64,000 nucleotides of DNA from Limnoperna fortunei (lineage: Eukaryota; Mollusca; Bivalvia; Mytilida; Modiolidae). The notes under the pieces were generated by a model. It was not told the origin of the DNA. It worked only from the letters and a program-made list of their open reading frames with translations, and searched no databases. The position numbers and the translations under genes were made by a program. Within the stretch, counting starts at the first letter, position 1, and each line of letters begins with the position of its first letter. The stretch is taken from NCBI GenBank assembly GCA_944474755.1, contig OX104122.1:14642641-14706640 (forward strand), written 5' to 3'. Of this stretch, positions 1 to 23,510 are shown piece by piece.

Positions 1-660
1 TTTCAATGGAAGATAATTTTGTTAATACACCTATATTTTATTATTGACGAATCATTTAAGAGAAAACTATTTCACCAGGACATTTTGCTGATACACTTGA
101 CATACTGTATTTGACAATAATTAATGCCCCTCCTCTATTAATGGCCTCCCCCTATTTACTCAAAAAAAAAACTTCAACTGCAATAAATCTCCAATTGGGT
201 ACTTCCAACAACTCCTGTAAAGTGTGGTATCCTCTAATGGAACTTGAAAAATCCAGTTCCTTCCTTAACACTTCTCGATTTAGGCAGAATTGTACTGCCG
301 TTATAAGTCCTAAGTGTGTTTAAATAGATGGACTTCAGTTGGGTTTTTTTACACCCCCCTTTTAGAACAATGCAACAGCCCTGGGTGCTTATTAGGTCAA
401 ATATGGTAGTTTCAATATAGATCATGGTTATTTATTTCTAAGTGTTTTAAACAGATGACATATGAACCTTTATTCGAAAACTTTGTTCTTTCTAAAAAAC
501 TGATGTTTTCTTACTTTTTAATCATGGTACATGTATAGACTTTCATACATGTAATTATATTGTTATTGAATCTTCCTATTGTATTACAATAATTGGTGTC
601 AGATAATAGTAATTTGCGAACTTAAAATAATGAATTAATATAAATTATAATTAAAAACAT
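1..660. other. Intergenic, no gene recognised
   Basis: AT-rich sequence with frequent stops in all frames. The short open frames here (for example 111-323) have no recognisable domain, no splice-site context and low-complexity composition. I see no gene, RNA or transposon end in this stretch. Confidence 0.6.
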
Positions 661-662
661 TG

Positions 663-665
<3 letters not shown>

Positions 666-725
<60 letters not shown>
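666..725. repeat. (TA)n microsatellite
   Basis: About 30 uninterrupted TA dinucleotides. It lies just left of the inverted-repeat-bounded element that starts at 738. That element's right side is also flanked by a TAA/TTA-rich run from 2416, so the insertion target was AT-rich. Confidence 0.95.
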
Positions 726-728
<3 letters not shown>

Positions 729-960
729 TCTGATCAATTCCCTATTTACGGCAGACAGAGTTACTTCCCATTTGCAAGAGTTGTCTTTCATAACAGCAGG
801 TATCTGGTATTCAAAAGATAGGGCAAAATCAAGTTTTTATTTTTCCTAAATAATTTCTGTGGTCTGACTGTTCCAGTACAACTACAGTATGCTGCAGAAT
901 TAGTTTGCACTTATGATGATCATAATAAATTTTACCAGATGCTCTGCTATATATGAATAA

Positions 961-2187
961 AAAAATATTGCAGAAAAACTGCTAGGTACTATACTTTTAT
1001 ATGCAGATGATATTGTTTTACTATCTCAAAGTAAAGAGGGACTACAAAAATCACTTAACATTTTATATGAATTTTGTTCAACCTGGAAATTACAAGTCAA
1101 CATAAATAAATCAAAGATAAAGGTATTCAATTCAAATGGTACTACTTATCAGAACCAATTTACTTATAACAATTTAAACCTTGAAACAGTAACACATTAT
1201 TGTTACTTGGGTATGGTATTGAAATACAATGGAAACTTTAATTTGGCTATAAATACCTTAATGGAAAAAGCCAGAAAAGCATGCTTTAAAATTAAAAAGG
1301 TAATAGGTATCAATAATCCTTGTAAACTTTTGGAAAAACTATTTGATTCGTTAGTTATTCCCATACTTCTATATGGAAGTGAAGTTTGGGGGGTTGACTC
1401 CTCATTCAAAGACTCTGATGCATATGAAAAACTACACATCAAATTCATTAAAGAGATATTAGGAGTTTACTGTAAGGCAACAAATGATGGTTGTCGTGCA
1501 GAATTAAACAGAACTCCATTAAAATGTAAAATTTTATTTTCTATATTTAATTTTTTCAAGCATATCCTTGATGCTGATAATACCTTACTAAAAGAAATTT
1601 ATATTAACTCAAAAGAATTTAATCCTTGGGTAAAAAAGTTCAAAAAGATTATAAATAATCTTGGTTTTTCATTCATGATAAACAACACATCCCTTTCTAA
1701 AAACAACCTTAGTCAAATTAAGCAACGGATACAAGATCAATGTCTTCAGGATCAAAACTCGAATATTTACAAAACAACAAAATTAGAATTTTTTCAAAGT
1801 ATATACATGATGGGGACAAGACCTCCATATGTCGATATATTACAAAACAAAGAAGATCGAGCTGCTGTTTGTAAAATCAGAATTAGCGCTCATTCACTTT
1901 TCATTGAACAAGGAAGACATCTTAATATTCCAAAAAAAGAAAGGTATTGTCCGATATGTAAATCAGGACAAATTGAAGATGAAAATCATTTTCTACTAAA
2001 CTGCAAAGCTTTTAAAAATCAAAGAGACACATTTTATACTAGTATACCAAATTTAGTAGATAATAAAAAAGTAATTAATGCAAATAATAAAATTTCATTT
2101 TTATTTAATAGTAATTCATACAAGATCCTTAAATTAACCTCCTCATTCATCATAAATTGTATGAACATTAGAAAAAGCCTATTATGA
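961..2187 (+). pseudogene. LINE reverse transcriptase C-terminal remnant
   Basis: This is the C-terminal part of a non-LTR retrotransposon ORF2-like protein. The frame is open from 961 (a TAA precedes it at 958) to the TGA at 2185-2187. It starts close to the reverse transcriptase active site: LLYADDIVLL, with the YADD box at 1000-1011, followed by the typical NxxKSK stretch. Near the C-terminus is a C-X2-C-X9-H-X4-C knuckle (first Cys codon 1948-1950, His 1987-1989, last Cys 2002-2004), as found at the end of many animal LINE proteins. The endonuclease and the RT fingers are missing, so the copy is 5'-truncated and not autonomous, yet the remaining frame has no stop or frameshift, which suggests a fairly young insertion. 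The 3' UTR runs to about 2340 and ends in GCCAATAAAGTATTTGTATT. Clade not assigned. Confidence 0.85.
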
Positions 2188-2343
2188 TAGATTATACTTC
2201 TTTTCCTGTTTTAATTTCATTTATGGGTTTTTATTTACAATATACAATTGTATGTTCAAATCTTTATATTTGTACACATTATATTGGGCCTTAACCATGT
2301 AATATTGATGTGTTTGTGCCAATAAAGTATTTGTATTATTTGT
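2188..2343 (+). other. LINE 3' UTR and tail
   Basis: AT-rich non-coding sequence after the RT stop. It contains CCAATAAAGTATTTGTATTA, an AATAAA-type signal followed by a short TTTGTAT tandem, as expected for the 3' end of this LINE type. It ends about 20 bp before the right inverted arm at 2363. Confidence 0.6.
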
Positions 2344-3013
2344 ATAAAGTACCTGCTCTAAAGAACAGATAACTCTGCAAATGGGAGATAAATCTTGTTA
2401 ACCGCAAGTAGGGAATAATAATAATATTATTATATATTTATTATTATTAAGGCAACACATACAAGAAAATTAAAAATAGTGAAACATTTATGCTTATTAA
2501 AGTTATTATTACTATAAATTTAAATCAGACATATATTTTTCTCTATGGTTCATGTTGTTTTAATGTTTATATGAACAATATTTAAAAAAAAATCTTTCAG
2601 AACTTGAAACAAATATCCTATATATTTATATGTAAATTGTTAATACCCAGGACGAATCGACTTGCTACCTTTTTGATCAATAAAATAGTATTCTTGTTGC
2701 AAAACTAAACTCAAAATTACGGATTTTGTGAAACGCTATGAAAAGTGTATGCGCCTTTGTGCTACAACAGTGTAAACAGAAATCGCAAAGTTCACATGCA
2801 GATACAGTTTCTTACGCTAAAACGTATTGTTGAATTAAAGAAAATAAATGTTACAGTTGTCTCTGAGGTAGAATGTGGGTCGTCTGCATGTCTTCAAACG
2901 ACCCGCCCATTTCAAAACTAAGTAATTATCAAACACGGACCAGATATGCAATTGCGGACGATTTCACTTTTCTTTGGATCGTACGCATTTTCTTTTTAAT
3001 GTAAAAATTATTT

Positions 3014-3395
3014 TCATGATAAAAAAAACAACGTGTAAAATAAGACAGTCTTAGTGATAAATTTATCATAATATTGTGTAATTGAAAGGTTCTACTTAGC
3101 CGAGTACCAAGTTGAACCCAGTGTATCATGGTACTAATAAACGAAATGTGCACTGGTCGTAAACATTTCCGGTTTAATGTTAAATTTCATGAAAAACAAC
3201 GTGTAAAGGGCATAGTCTAAGAACGTGATACAGTTATCATAATATTGATTCAGATTTCAGATTCTTTATTACACTCAGACACGTGTTATGTGTTACATGA
3301 GGACATTATAAATACCACGTGATAAATACATATAATATAAGATATATGTGTTATTGAATAGTTCTAATAAGCCGAGTACCAATAGAACCCAAGGC
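3014..3395. repeat. Diverged tandem duplication, second copy interrupted
   Basis: Two copies share the order ACAACGTGTAAA, then GTCTAAG/GTCTTAG, then TATCATAATATTG, then AGCCGAGTACCAA, then GAACCC. Copy one spans about 3014-3125 and copy two about 3187-3395. In copy two an extra stretch (about 3250-3340) separates TTATCATAATATTG from TTATTGAATAGTTCTAATAAG. That stretch looks like a retroelement tail. No gene is seen. Confidence 0.65.
3250..3340 (-). mobile_element. Retroelement 3' tail fragment
   Basis: Read on the minus strand, this stretch ends GTGTAATAAAGAATCTGAAA followed by TCTGAA, an AATAAA signal plus a short TCTGAAA tandem, which is a common form of LINE or SINE 3' end. It is present in only one of two copies of a local duplication, which supports an insertion. 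The family is not identified. Confidence 0.45.
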
Positions 3396-3399
3396 ATCT

Positions 3400-6300
3400 C
3401 AACTTTTAATTAATGAATATGTATGGTTACTTACAATAGTTCCCAGCTAGAACTCAACACCGAAGAGCTGCCCATCCTCGGGTTGCATGGATAGCCCTGG
3501 GTAGCCCTACCGTTGGGTTATTACACGGAAACTCTTGCCTCAGGACCATCGTGGGTAACGTGTTTTATCTGGCGAGTGCTGGCAGGCACCTTAAATTGAT
3601 CGATTGTTCTAGATTTTTAACAAATCTAGAAATAGGCGCTTTGTAGTAGCTTCAAAAACCTACTTACTCTCCAAGGGAGTCAAACGTACGTCGTTAGTTG
3701 CCCATCACATTTTAACATTTATTTACTTTATTTATTAATTTGTTCTCGTCCTGAATATAGCTGAAATACGACTCGCTGAACGTTCAGTACCCATAAATAA
3801 ATAAATATGTATGTGGGATATATCACAGTTTCGAGTTCTTGGCAGCTTAAATTGATAAACTTCTTATTTGGTTTGCTTTCGAAGCGATTTATGTGAAGCA
3901 AAATGTCATTGAGCATATCGAAAGACGTTAATAGTTTGCGGGGTTTAACTGATTTTCATCAACACACATAGCACGAAATATACAACATTTTCTCAAGCTA
4001 ATTACTGTGCAATTTTAATTTTGCCTCTATTTATATATAGATTGCATATTAAGCGTATTAAGCTGAGAAAAAGTTTTTATATGGTATACAATATACAAAG
4101 TATCTACAAAGAAAACATCTCTTCTGTGTGGCCATGTCATGTTTCCGTCTTTGTTGTTTCGAAAACGCGAAAAGTCGAAAAAGGAAATTGATTTTCGTTT
4201 TGAGTTTTCGCGATTTTTTTGTTGTTTTCGAGTCTAGAAAATCTTAATACAGATCGCAGGATCCAGCATAAATTTATTATGAGTCGTGAAATTTACACCT
4301 GCTGGAATGTTGCAATCAACGAAATTTGACGTCATCACATTTGACGTTTGTAGTTTTCATGAATCTATTTCAAGACGTAGGTCCAAGTCAGAGGCGGACC
4401 TAAATTTATTGGTGTAGTCTTTAATTTCTATCATAGATTAAATGCAAATAATCGCCGAATTTGGCATTGTTCAAATTTAAGGCAAGACATCATCAATATA
4501 ACGGAATGTAAAATTAAAGGTCTAGACCAGTTTTTTTTAATTCATTTTAGCAGGCCTTCTAGGAACTCAGTCTCGAAAGTAAAAAAAACACTGAACGGCG
4601 AGTGAGGAGCACAATGAGTACCAATCGGAATGCCAACAGTCTGTTGAAAAACATGTCCATCAATAAAGTTATAAACATGACAAGATTGTCAATCAGAAAA
4701 TGTAACATTGGACAGATTTTATCTTCAATATATGTATTATCTGATTTAGAGTCGTTAATTACCAGGTACTTATATCGTCTCATTCATTTTTTCTTGAAGA
4801 AAAATAATACAGCGTGAAAAAACATATTTAATCCAGATTTTAAGCTGCATTTGGAGAGGGTCCTGTTAAGTTTTGAAAATATCAAAAATGTTTTAATGCT
4901 GTTGGGAAAGAGAACTAGACCTTAAGTTTTTTATCGGGTCTTTCGAAATTTTAAGTATCCACATTTCATTATTTCCAATACTAAAATAGCAAATGATATT
5001 TTTATAGCTGTCATTTAGACAGTGATCAAGAGGACGCAAAAAACCTATTTGTGGTTTTTCATTATAATTAAATCTTTCCCTTGCTCCTTTTTTGCTATGG
5101 TTGCTGTAACGCAGCGACCAATAACAAAAAGAGCCGGGGGGGGGGCAAGTGAAAGATTTAATTTTAATTAGATTGTTTTGAGAATGACCTCTTTGGAAAG
5201 TGTTGGAGATGTGCACGTAGTTTAATCTGCATGGTGTGCACAAAACATTATTTTTCAAGAATTTCGGACTTATTTTTAGCAGCATCAAGATTTCTGGAAA
5301 CAAGTGGTGTTTTGTACTCATTGATTTTCTGAATCTACGTGTTGTGGAATATGAATCAACACGATTCTTATTTGAATAGATGTATTTTAACCACTCAGAG
5401 AATGTATCAACCTCCCGGTCTTCTTGTTTTGCCCATTTCTACAGATTGCAGGAAGTTTGGCTTGTAATTAGACCGTAGATATATAAGATATATAAACTGT
5501 CCATTAATACTTTATTGTGGACAAACAATATGCTTAAAACTGCCAATACAATACCAATACATAACATATATTAATGCAAATAGCGTCAATATGACATTTA
5601 CCCGTCCAATATACCCCCTCCCCCAGTTTACGTCAGCGGTATGGTTAGACAAGAAAGGTAAATAGCTGCTTCATTGTCCATCCTCAGGTGGCCTTTTTTT
5701 TTATTAAAATATGCCCTAGGACTACTAGTATAACTAACTTGAAGGTTATTAAGATGCCTTTTTGACAAAACAATATGCCATACTGACTGGTAAAAAAGTC
5801 CACAATACATGTATATTGGCTGTTATTCGCCCCAGTCCAATATATAGCTAACCTTGGAACAATAACTAAGAGTGTTAGATTCAACAAATACAACAACATC
5901 AACAAAAACAGATTCTTTATGTTGTCAAGTAAAACGCCCAGTATTCATATTGAGAAGTACAATAAAAAACAGAAACAATATGATTCGAATAAAGTCTATT
6001 GATTTTCGGTAAATTAATTTAAAACTTAAAAAAAGATGCAGATGTCTCCTTCATATTACAATCGTCCGGAGGATTACTCATAAAGCCCCTTATTAAGGGG
6101 AAAAAGGAAGTAAGTAAGTAATATGTGTTTAAAGTCGGGTAACACATACAAAACAATAAACACATGCACTCAAGACGTTTATCATGTTCTACCGACTACA
6201 TATAACAGAATAAATGTAACACATTGAGACACATGTTAAGACATAAAATGAATGTTAAAAGATCTTAAAACATAATTCAAACAACATAATACAAGCACAT

Positions 6301-7749
6301 ACATGCTTATACATAAGCGAAAGCCAAATATCAAAGCTCAAGGCGTAGGAAACATAAATGGCACAATGTATATTACAAGCAAAATAGTATTCATGATGAA
6401 GAGGGGGTAGATGGGGTTGGTCCATTAAAAGGTTAACACTTTTTTTATTTTTCCCAAAACAGATTACAGCTAAATTTAAAATAATGATAACAGATAACAG
6501 CAATTTACATGAGAAAAAAGAAAACCGCGAGTTCAAAAATCGAAAAAAAGATAACAACAGAATCTCATCGAACGGCAATACTATTAACAGCAAACAAGGT
6601 TTTTATTTTCATTTAATGTCATTTTTTAAGAAAACAGCTAATGGTTGAAAAACAGTTAACAGTTTAGCTCCTTTTTTCCGTCCATAAAAAAGAAGAAAAA
6701 AAGAGCTACATTATTGTAGCTATTGCTATTTAAAACAATCCCACTTAATAAACACACCTGTAAGAATCCCCAAAACACATTAACATAAAAGATTTTGCCC
6801 CCCCCCCCCGGATGAATGTATAAAACAGAATTAAAACGTAAATACAAATGAATAAGCCAGAGAATTAAGCACTAGTAAAGACAGATATAATAAACGCCTA
6901 AAAGAGAAGCTTTAAATGAAAACATATCTTTAGCAGTATTTCTTGAAATTTTAAATGGATAAGTGGGAATTTAGAATTTATGAAATTAGTAATATCTGTA
7001 AATTCTTGATGAAGGCTCTTCAAGATCCTAGGGACGGTGTATATTAGTCCGAGAATCCTCTGCCGTCCAACGCCATCGTCTAACATACATGTCCTAAAAA
7101 AGTCATTGAATTGGACCAGATGTATTTGTAACTGGTTACAAGTTTTAAAAACTTTATATTACAAATCTTTACTATATAAAATGTGCACTAATTTCTTGCC
7201 ATATCTAACGTCTTATAAAATAATGTTGAACTTTGCTTAGTCAAATTTCCGTGGGAAAAGCCTTCTTGCAGTTTATAGACTATTCATAATCTCTTCTTTT
7301 TCGCACTTAAACATGGCTTATTTTATTTTAAATTGTACAACATATATCGCCTCTGCTTTTGGAATTTCTCTGCTTTTGGAATTTCCCTGAGGGTTGCGAA
7401 ATGGAGCACCTGCATATTTCCCGCACTGTCTAGTTTCTTTATATGCAAACGATAACGCCAGAGAAGTACTGCATAAGTGTTTACGCTGCTATGCAACGTC
7501 GTTGGGGGCATTGTATATTTCCGGAAAGGTAAATCGTCCTGTCATTACGCTGTAGCAAACTGAAAATTTGATAGAAATATTTCTTATCACAAAAGCTAGT
7601 GTTTCATTTTTAGTTTTAATTGATTTATGAAATAATATATTTATTTTGACGTGTCACAAATCGATAAACATAGAAATCGAATTGTTTACAAATTGGATAT
7701 CATTACGCGAATCGCATGATGTGAATCGGTTTACAAAATAAATTACAAG
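3400..7749. other. Intergenic; probable old repeats, no gene supported
   Basis: There is no exon-like sequence with conserved domains. The longest frame (4893-5321, minus, 142 codons) has no recognisable motif. An A/T- and CG-containing imperfect palindrome lies around 4155-4235 (TTTCGAAAACGCGAAAAG facing GAGTTTTCGCGATTTTTTTG). Around 5480-5540 and 6060-7090 the minus strand looks like eroded retroelement 3' sequence (for example AATAAAG followed by poly-T/A runs), but I cannot name a family. A poly-C run lies near 6800. The last several hundred bases should contain the FoxJ2/3 promoter and 5' UTR; I see no clear TATA box. Confidence 0.5.
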
Positions 7750-18534
<10,785 letters not shown>

Positions 18535-20513
18535 TTGTTGTCACATGATCACTGCATTGTCTATCAGCTGACCTGTATCATAGTCACATGACATGTCATG
18601 ACAGATTTCACTACAGTCTACTATTTGTTTTGTTATGAATTTGTTAAATATTTTATTGTATATTATTATAATTATTATTATTTATTAGTTGTGTGTATGA
18701 ATGTGGCAATTATAGATTAAGAGGTGGGGAGACATTATTGTCAAATTTATGTAAGGGAAATAACTCATCTCAAATTCAAAAACATTTAGCTCCCTTTTTA
18801 ACAAGAATACTGTTTGATCTCATTATTTTCCTTAGAAGTCATTTATTGTTAGTAGAAAAAAAAGTTTGCACCAAATAGCGCTGTGCCATGTTTATCCATA
18901 AACAATCTACTTGATGCACCTAGCAAAAAACATAGTTTTAAACAGAAACCATCGTTTGTGCTGTTTTGTGTCTTGCTTCAATAAGCATATTGTTCCGACT
19001 TAATAGGCATATTTTTAACACTAGAAGTTGTGTTGAATTTGTTTGACAACTGATAGATCAGACAGATCTCCAACTGTAAAGGATATTATGTAGATATAGT
19101 TGACTTCAGAAACACATATTTAGCTGTACAGGGTTTTGATATGTTTAATTTGTATATTTTTATAGTGGTCATGATTATCGTCTTGTTTTCTACATTTTCC
19201 TCATAATCTTTTCTGTGCTTTTATGGCAAAGAAGTTGAAAATAGAATTGAAAAAAAAAGGTATTAGATGAAGTAACTGCTGAAATAGTGAATGAAATGTT
19301 TGATAAATGGCTTTGTAAATAGAGGCAGTAAAGACACATTCCTTGATGGGATGGATGAATAAAGCTTTTTGTAGATTTTTTTGTCATGAAAGTTGAAGAC
19401 CACATGGAAATTGTTTGTATGTTTTTCTTGTAACAGTAGAATGTTAGAATTCCAGGTGAAATTCTTTTGGCTGTTGATAGCCATGAACAGGACATAAACA
19501 ATATATATCCTATGAAATTTTAGAAGGGATCTAGGATAAGACCTCCCTTCCCTACCCCACCTTCGACAAGTCTCCATACACTCCCCTTAGACTGACCATT
19601 GTCCAGTGTCCTGAACATAAATGGATTGGCGACTTCAAAAAATCCTTTGTAAAATACCTCATAGTAAGCATGAGTAACTCTTTTCTTATTCGTGGATATC
19701 ATTTACAATTTTTTTTACAAACTATAAAATTGATAAATTGTTATACAGGCATATCCGTCCAAAACTACTAAAGACATTTAAATATTTGAAGTAGAATTAA
19801 TGTAACTGTTGCAGTTCTCTTGAAGTAAATATAGTATAAAGTTTGTTTTGGACATCAAACATAAGTTAGGTTTTAAATTCTTTATAATGACAACTGTATT
19901 TTGTACATTTAAGAATAAGACAGTTATACGATTTTATCAGTTTTTACTTCGCTCCTGATGTGGCACAATATTTTAAGTTTCAAAACCTAGCTGATAATTC
20001 TGCTTTGAACCATGGGTAGTTTGAATTTTATCCACATGCTTGTATTAATTTTATTTTGTTTAATTTTATATTTTTTTGAAGTGCTCAAGACATGCTGGCA
20101 TGTCCTTTCCTTTGTCTTATAGACAATCATCTTTATCTTATGTATATTAGTTGTGCAATCCTTTTTCTAATTATAGATTTTTATTTCTGTTTTGTGTGTG
20201 ATAATATTATGATATATTTTTATTATATATACATGAATTGTAAAGTCCTTACATAAGATCAAGTATGATATGATAAACATATCGCTGTAAAGCATGAAAT
20301 GTGTCCACATGCTTTAGAAATTCTACAAAAAATTTAATGATGACCCCCTTTTTGTTCTTCATGTTTATTATGTACTTGTAACTTATCAAAATGTATGTTT
20401 AGGTATAGGTAACTTATTCACTTGACACAGTTGTGTTAAAGTTATTTTTAGCTTTATCAACATGAACTTGACTTAACATACAGAACTGTGTATATAATAT
20501 GCAGAACAGTCAT

Positions 20514-20760
20514 TTGTTTGGGGACTATAAGTTTGCACTTCGTCCATCCGTCCAACTGTCACACGTGTTTTCCAGACTTCTTTTTCTAAACGCTTGCAGA
20601 TATTGAGCTGATATTTGGTATGCGACTCAACTATGATGAGTTACAATATCGCTCTGGTCCAATGAGTTACAGATTAAGTTCAAAAATTGTTCCAGTCCGA
20701 TGGTTTTTGATGCAATTATGGCCCTAGGACTATAAAAATTTTATTTGCCAGTAGGGGACT
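20514..20760. repeat. Probable dispersed repeat fragment
   Basis: The phrases CTTCGTCCATCCGTCCAACT, GATATTGAGCTGATATTTGG and TTATGGCCCTAGGACT are of a kind I associate with dispersed molluscan repeats. Boundaries are uncertain and no terminal repeats were found. Confidence 0.35.
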
Positions 20761-22050
20761 TAGTTTTGCTTGAGAAATACTAACCACCCTTGTTTATAGT
20801 ATTACAAACCTGCCAAAAAGTAAATTTTTCTGACCCCAAATATTGTTTTTACTAGGTGTCCCTCTTCGATCATCTAGAAAACAACCAATCAAAACTTTAC
20901 CTGAATTATATGTGCATTTAATCATTTGTATAAAGTGTGTTCTTACAGGCTGAAAAAGATGTAAGGTTGAGTCACTAAACTAACAAAATATTAAAGTGAG
21001 ATTCTCATAACTCTGGTACAAATCTGTCAACAAATTTATAGCCAATGTTGGTTGTTTTAAATCCTCATTTTGGTCTTATCATATTTGACTGCTGTGGCAA
21101 ATCCTTGTGTCTTACTTTGTGAAATGTGAAAATTCTTTGTTTCCCATAAATTTCCCATGATGCATCTTTATAAACAAACATGGCAGCTGGCATGCCCAAT
21201 GTGAGCACATTGTTTCTTTATGATTTAAACATGACAGGATGTTTGTTTTGTAACATGACCAAGTTTTTCAACACAATCTTTATCACATGTAGTGGTGTAT
21301 GTATCCGTAGGCTTCCACCATAGTTTATCCTTGTTTTCTAAGTAAAAAACTTACAGAAAGGTGTCAGTGTTATTAAAGATATGATAAAAATTTAATATCT
21401 GTTAAACTTTTAGATATTATATTTATTTACAACAAGATATGTATATATATATATGTGTGTATGTAAGTGTTTAAAATCACATAATTACACATGTAAGTAT
21501 CATTAAATAATTTTACTAAATTTGTATGTATTTATGTGTGTGTGTATATATGTATGCTTCCACTGAATATGAGATGATTTTGTATGAAAGGAAAATCACT
21601 AAATTTTATTGTATATTTGGTTCTTTATTGAAAGGAAATAGTGCTTTTCAAACATACAAAACCAGTTAATAATGAAATGACTGGGTATCTTTAATGTTTA
21701 ACAATACAAGAAAGCAGAAATATTCTTTTGCTTTTTTAGTTAATTTTTATGTTTTTTTAGGTATTGTCTTTTTTGGTGAAATTAAAAAAAATTATGTTTA
21801 ATTAGCGAACTGATGTGGGGGGAGGGGCTATTATTATTTAGCAATAATATTATACAGAGGGTTCAGTCTGCTTGTAGTAATAGGTCTGTTCCACAAATCT
21901 TTAAAGATATTTAGTTGTCTGGTATTTTTTTGGAAAAACCGTTTCTGCCACATGTCCTGTAATGTCTTATATTTATCAATTCTTGTTTATTGTGACGTAA
22001 TAAGCCGTATAGAAAAATAGTACTTAAGCTCAGTTATTTTATAAATAATT

Positions 22051-22130
22051 GTCCTGATGATGGCAGGCAACTGCCGAAACTAGTTGACCAATAAAAATTG
22101 TAAACTTAAGCATCTTATGAAGTGTTGTTC
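22051..22130 (+). mobile_element. Penelope-like retroelement 3' tail (hammerhead-like motif)
   Basis: CTGATGA (22054-22060) is followed by a GGCAG-GCAA-CTGCC hairpin and GAAAC (22076-22080), then CCAATAAAAATTGTAAACTT. This arrangement resembles the 3' region of Penelope-like elements, some of which carry hammerhead ribozymes. As a ribozyme it is imperfect: an extra T lies between the CTGATGA box and stem II, and no convincing stems I and III are visible. Confidence 0.45.
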
Positions 22131-23510
22131 TCACTCTTCTACTAGGCATTCTGGATAATGAAAAAAAAATTCTCGTCAAGCTTTTATGTTAATTATATTC
22201 TAATCATTGAATTGGTGTAGTACAATCTATATATAGAATAAAGACTCTAAAAGTAACACTCAGGAGTAGGACAGACACTGATTAAAGTTATACTTACTTA
22301 AAAAAAAATTTTTAATTAAAAGACAAGAACATTTTTAAGTTAAATTACTAATGCTTCATTTCATGAAACACTCAACTTACCCAAACTTATGAACAAAACT
22401 TGAAAATTAAGTATACTTTGTCATTAATTTGCACATAAATGGCAGCTATGAAGTAATGTTTTTGCACAAATTCAAATAAGTATAGTATATAGATCCACTT
22501 GTAAATATTGCTGACATTTCTTGACATTTAGTGTAGATATTTGGCATTATTGTGAAACCACACAAGGCATAGAACTAAGGTGCACACTGTTTGACCTTTG
22601 GTAAAAAATAGGGCATAAATCAATTTGAAGAGTTTTATTTTAAATATATTAATATATCATCATATCTAGGTTACCATAAAAAAAAAGAATAGACAAAATA
22701 CAGTTACAGTAATTAAAATTTTATGTGCTCACTTTTATTAATATTTTAATTGTATATTAAAATATATAGGGATAAAATTAAATGCAACTTTTAGTTTAAC
22801 TTCATAAAGAAATATTGAAAAATTTTTGCATATTTTATTTTTTTATTTTGTGTTAAATTTTGTGTTTCAATAAGCAGCCCTGTCTTTAGTTCACAAGAAT
22901 TTAAAGTAGAAGATGACATTTTCAAATGGTCTAATTTTGTATTTTATTTTTGAAGCTGAAGTACTGGCGAATAGTGATAAAAATTCAAGGGATTTGAATT
23001 GATTTGCTTGCAAAGGGGTTTCAAGCACTTCCCTTGCCTGTAAGGGAAATAACTAGTACTTCCCTTCAAGTGATAAAAACAGCTGTATATAAAACATTGT
23101 ACATTCAGAGAATTTCATTAGCACATAACAGAATTTTGTTTCAGCTATTTTAATTATTGCAGTCAGTTAGTTATAGTTTGTAGTGATTGTTATAATAATG
23201 GTTAAAATGTATTAATCGCAAATTAAGTCAAGCATCACATATGACCTAGATACCATTTAGTTAATAAAAATATCATTTTTAAGCATAATGTCACAGAGAA
23301 ATCCATAATGTGGAAGTGTTTTTATTGTGATTAAATTTATCTTTGTCATGACTGTTGAACATTTTGTTTTATATAAAAACGGTTAATGGATTGTTTTAAT
23401 ACTTGAATAAAATACAGGTTATGTAGTGTGTCATTAATTTTTTATAGTCCTAGTGTGTTTTTGGGGAGGGGACGTTGTCTGGCAGCACAAAAACAAATGT
23501 TGTATTTTTT

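Larger units (their letters stand above)
738..2415. mobile_element. TIR-bounded element carrying a LINE fragment
   Basis: The sequence at about 738-789 (starting TTCCCTATTTACGG and containing CCCATTTGCA) is matched by the reverse complement of about 2363-2415 (which reads TTCCCTACTTGCGG and CTCCCATTTGCA). The two roughly 50-bp arms face each other and agree over most positions. The motif (A)TGGGAGATAA within the right arm is of a kind common in molluscan MITEs. The inside is occupied by a 5'-truncated LINE, so either a LINE inserted into a MITE or the arms are older copies that bracket it. No clear target duplication is visible because both flanks are AT repeats. Confidence 0.6.
18535..23510. 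other. FoxJ2/3 3' UTR and downstream flank
   Basis: There is no further coding exon with recognisable domains. The sequence after the TGA is AU-rich with many ATTTA words. AATAAA signals occur, for example at 23406-23411 and in the retroelement tail near 22090, but the real polyadenylation site cannot be placed from sequence. Short TATG/TGTG microsatellites lie near 21435-21560. GGGAAATAACT-type MITE ends occur near 18757 and 23042. Confidence 0.5.

Noticed and set aside
3440..3560. Less AT-rich island that might be a structural RNA
   Set aside because: No match by eye to 5S, U-type snRNA or tRNA features; nothing to support an RNA gene.
4893..5321. 142-codon minus-strand frame
   Set aside because: No recognisable motif, low-complexity residue use, no splice or promoter context; compatible with chance.
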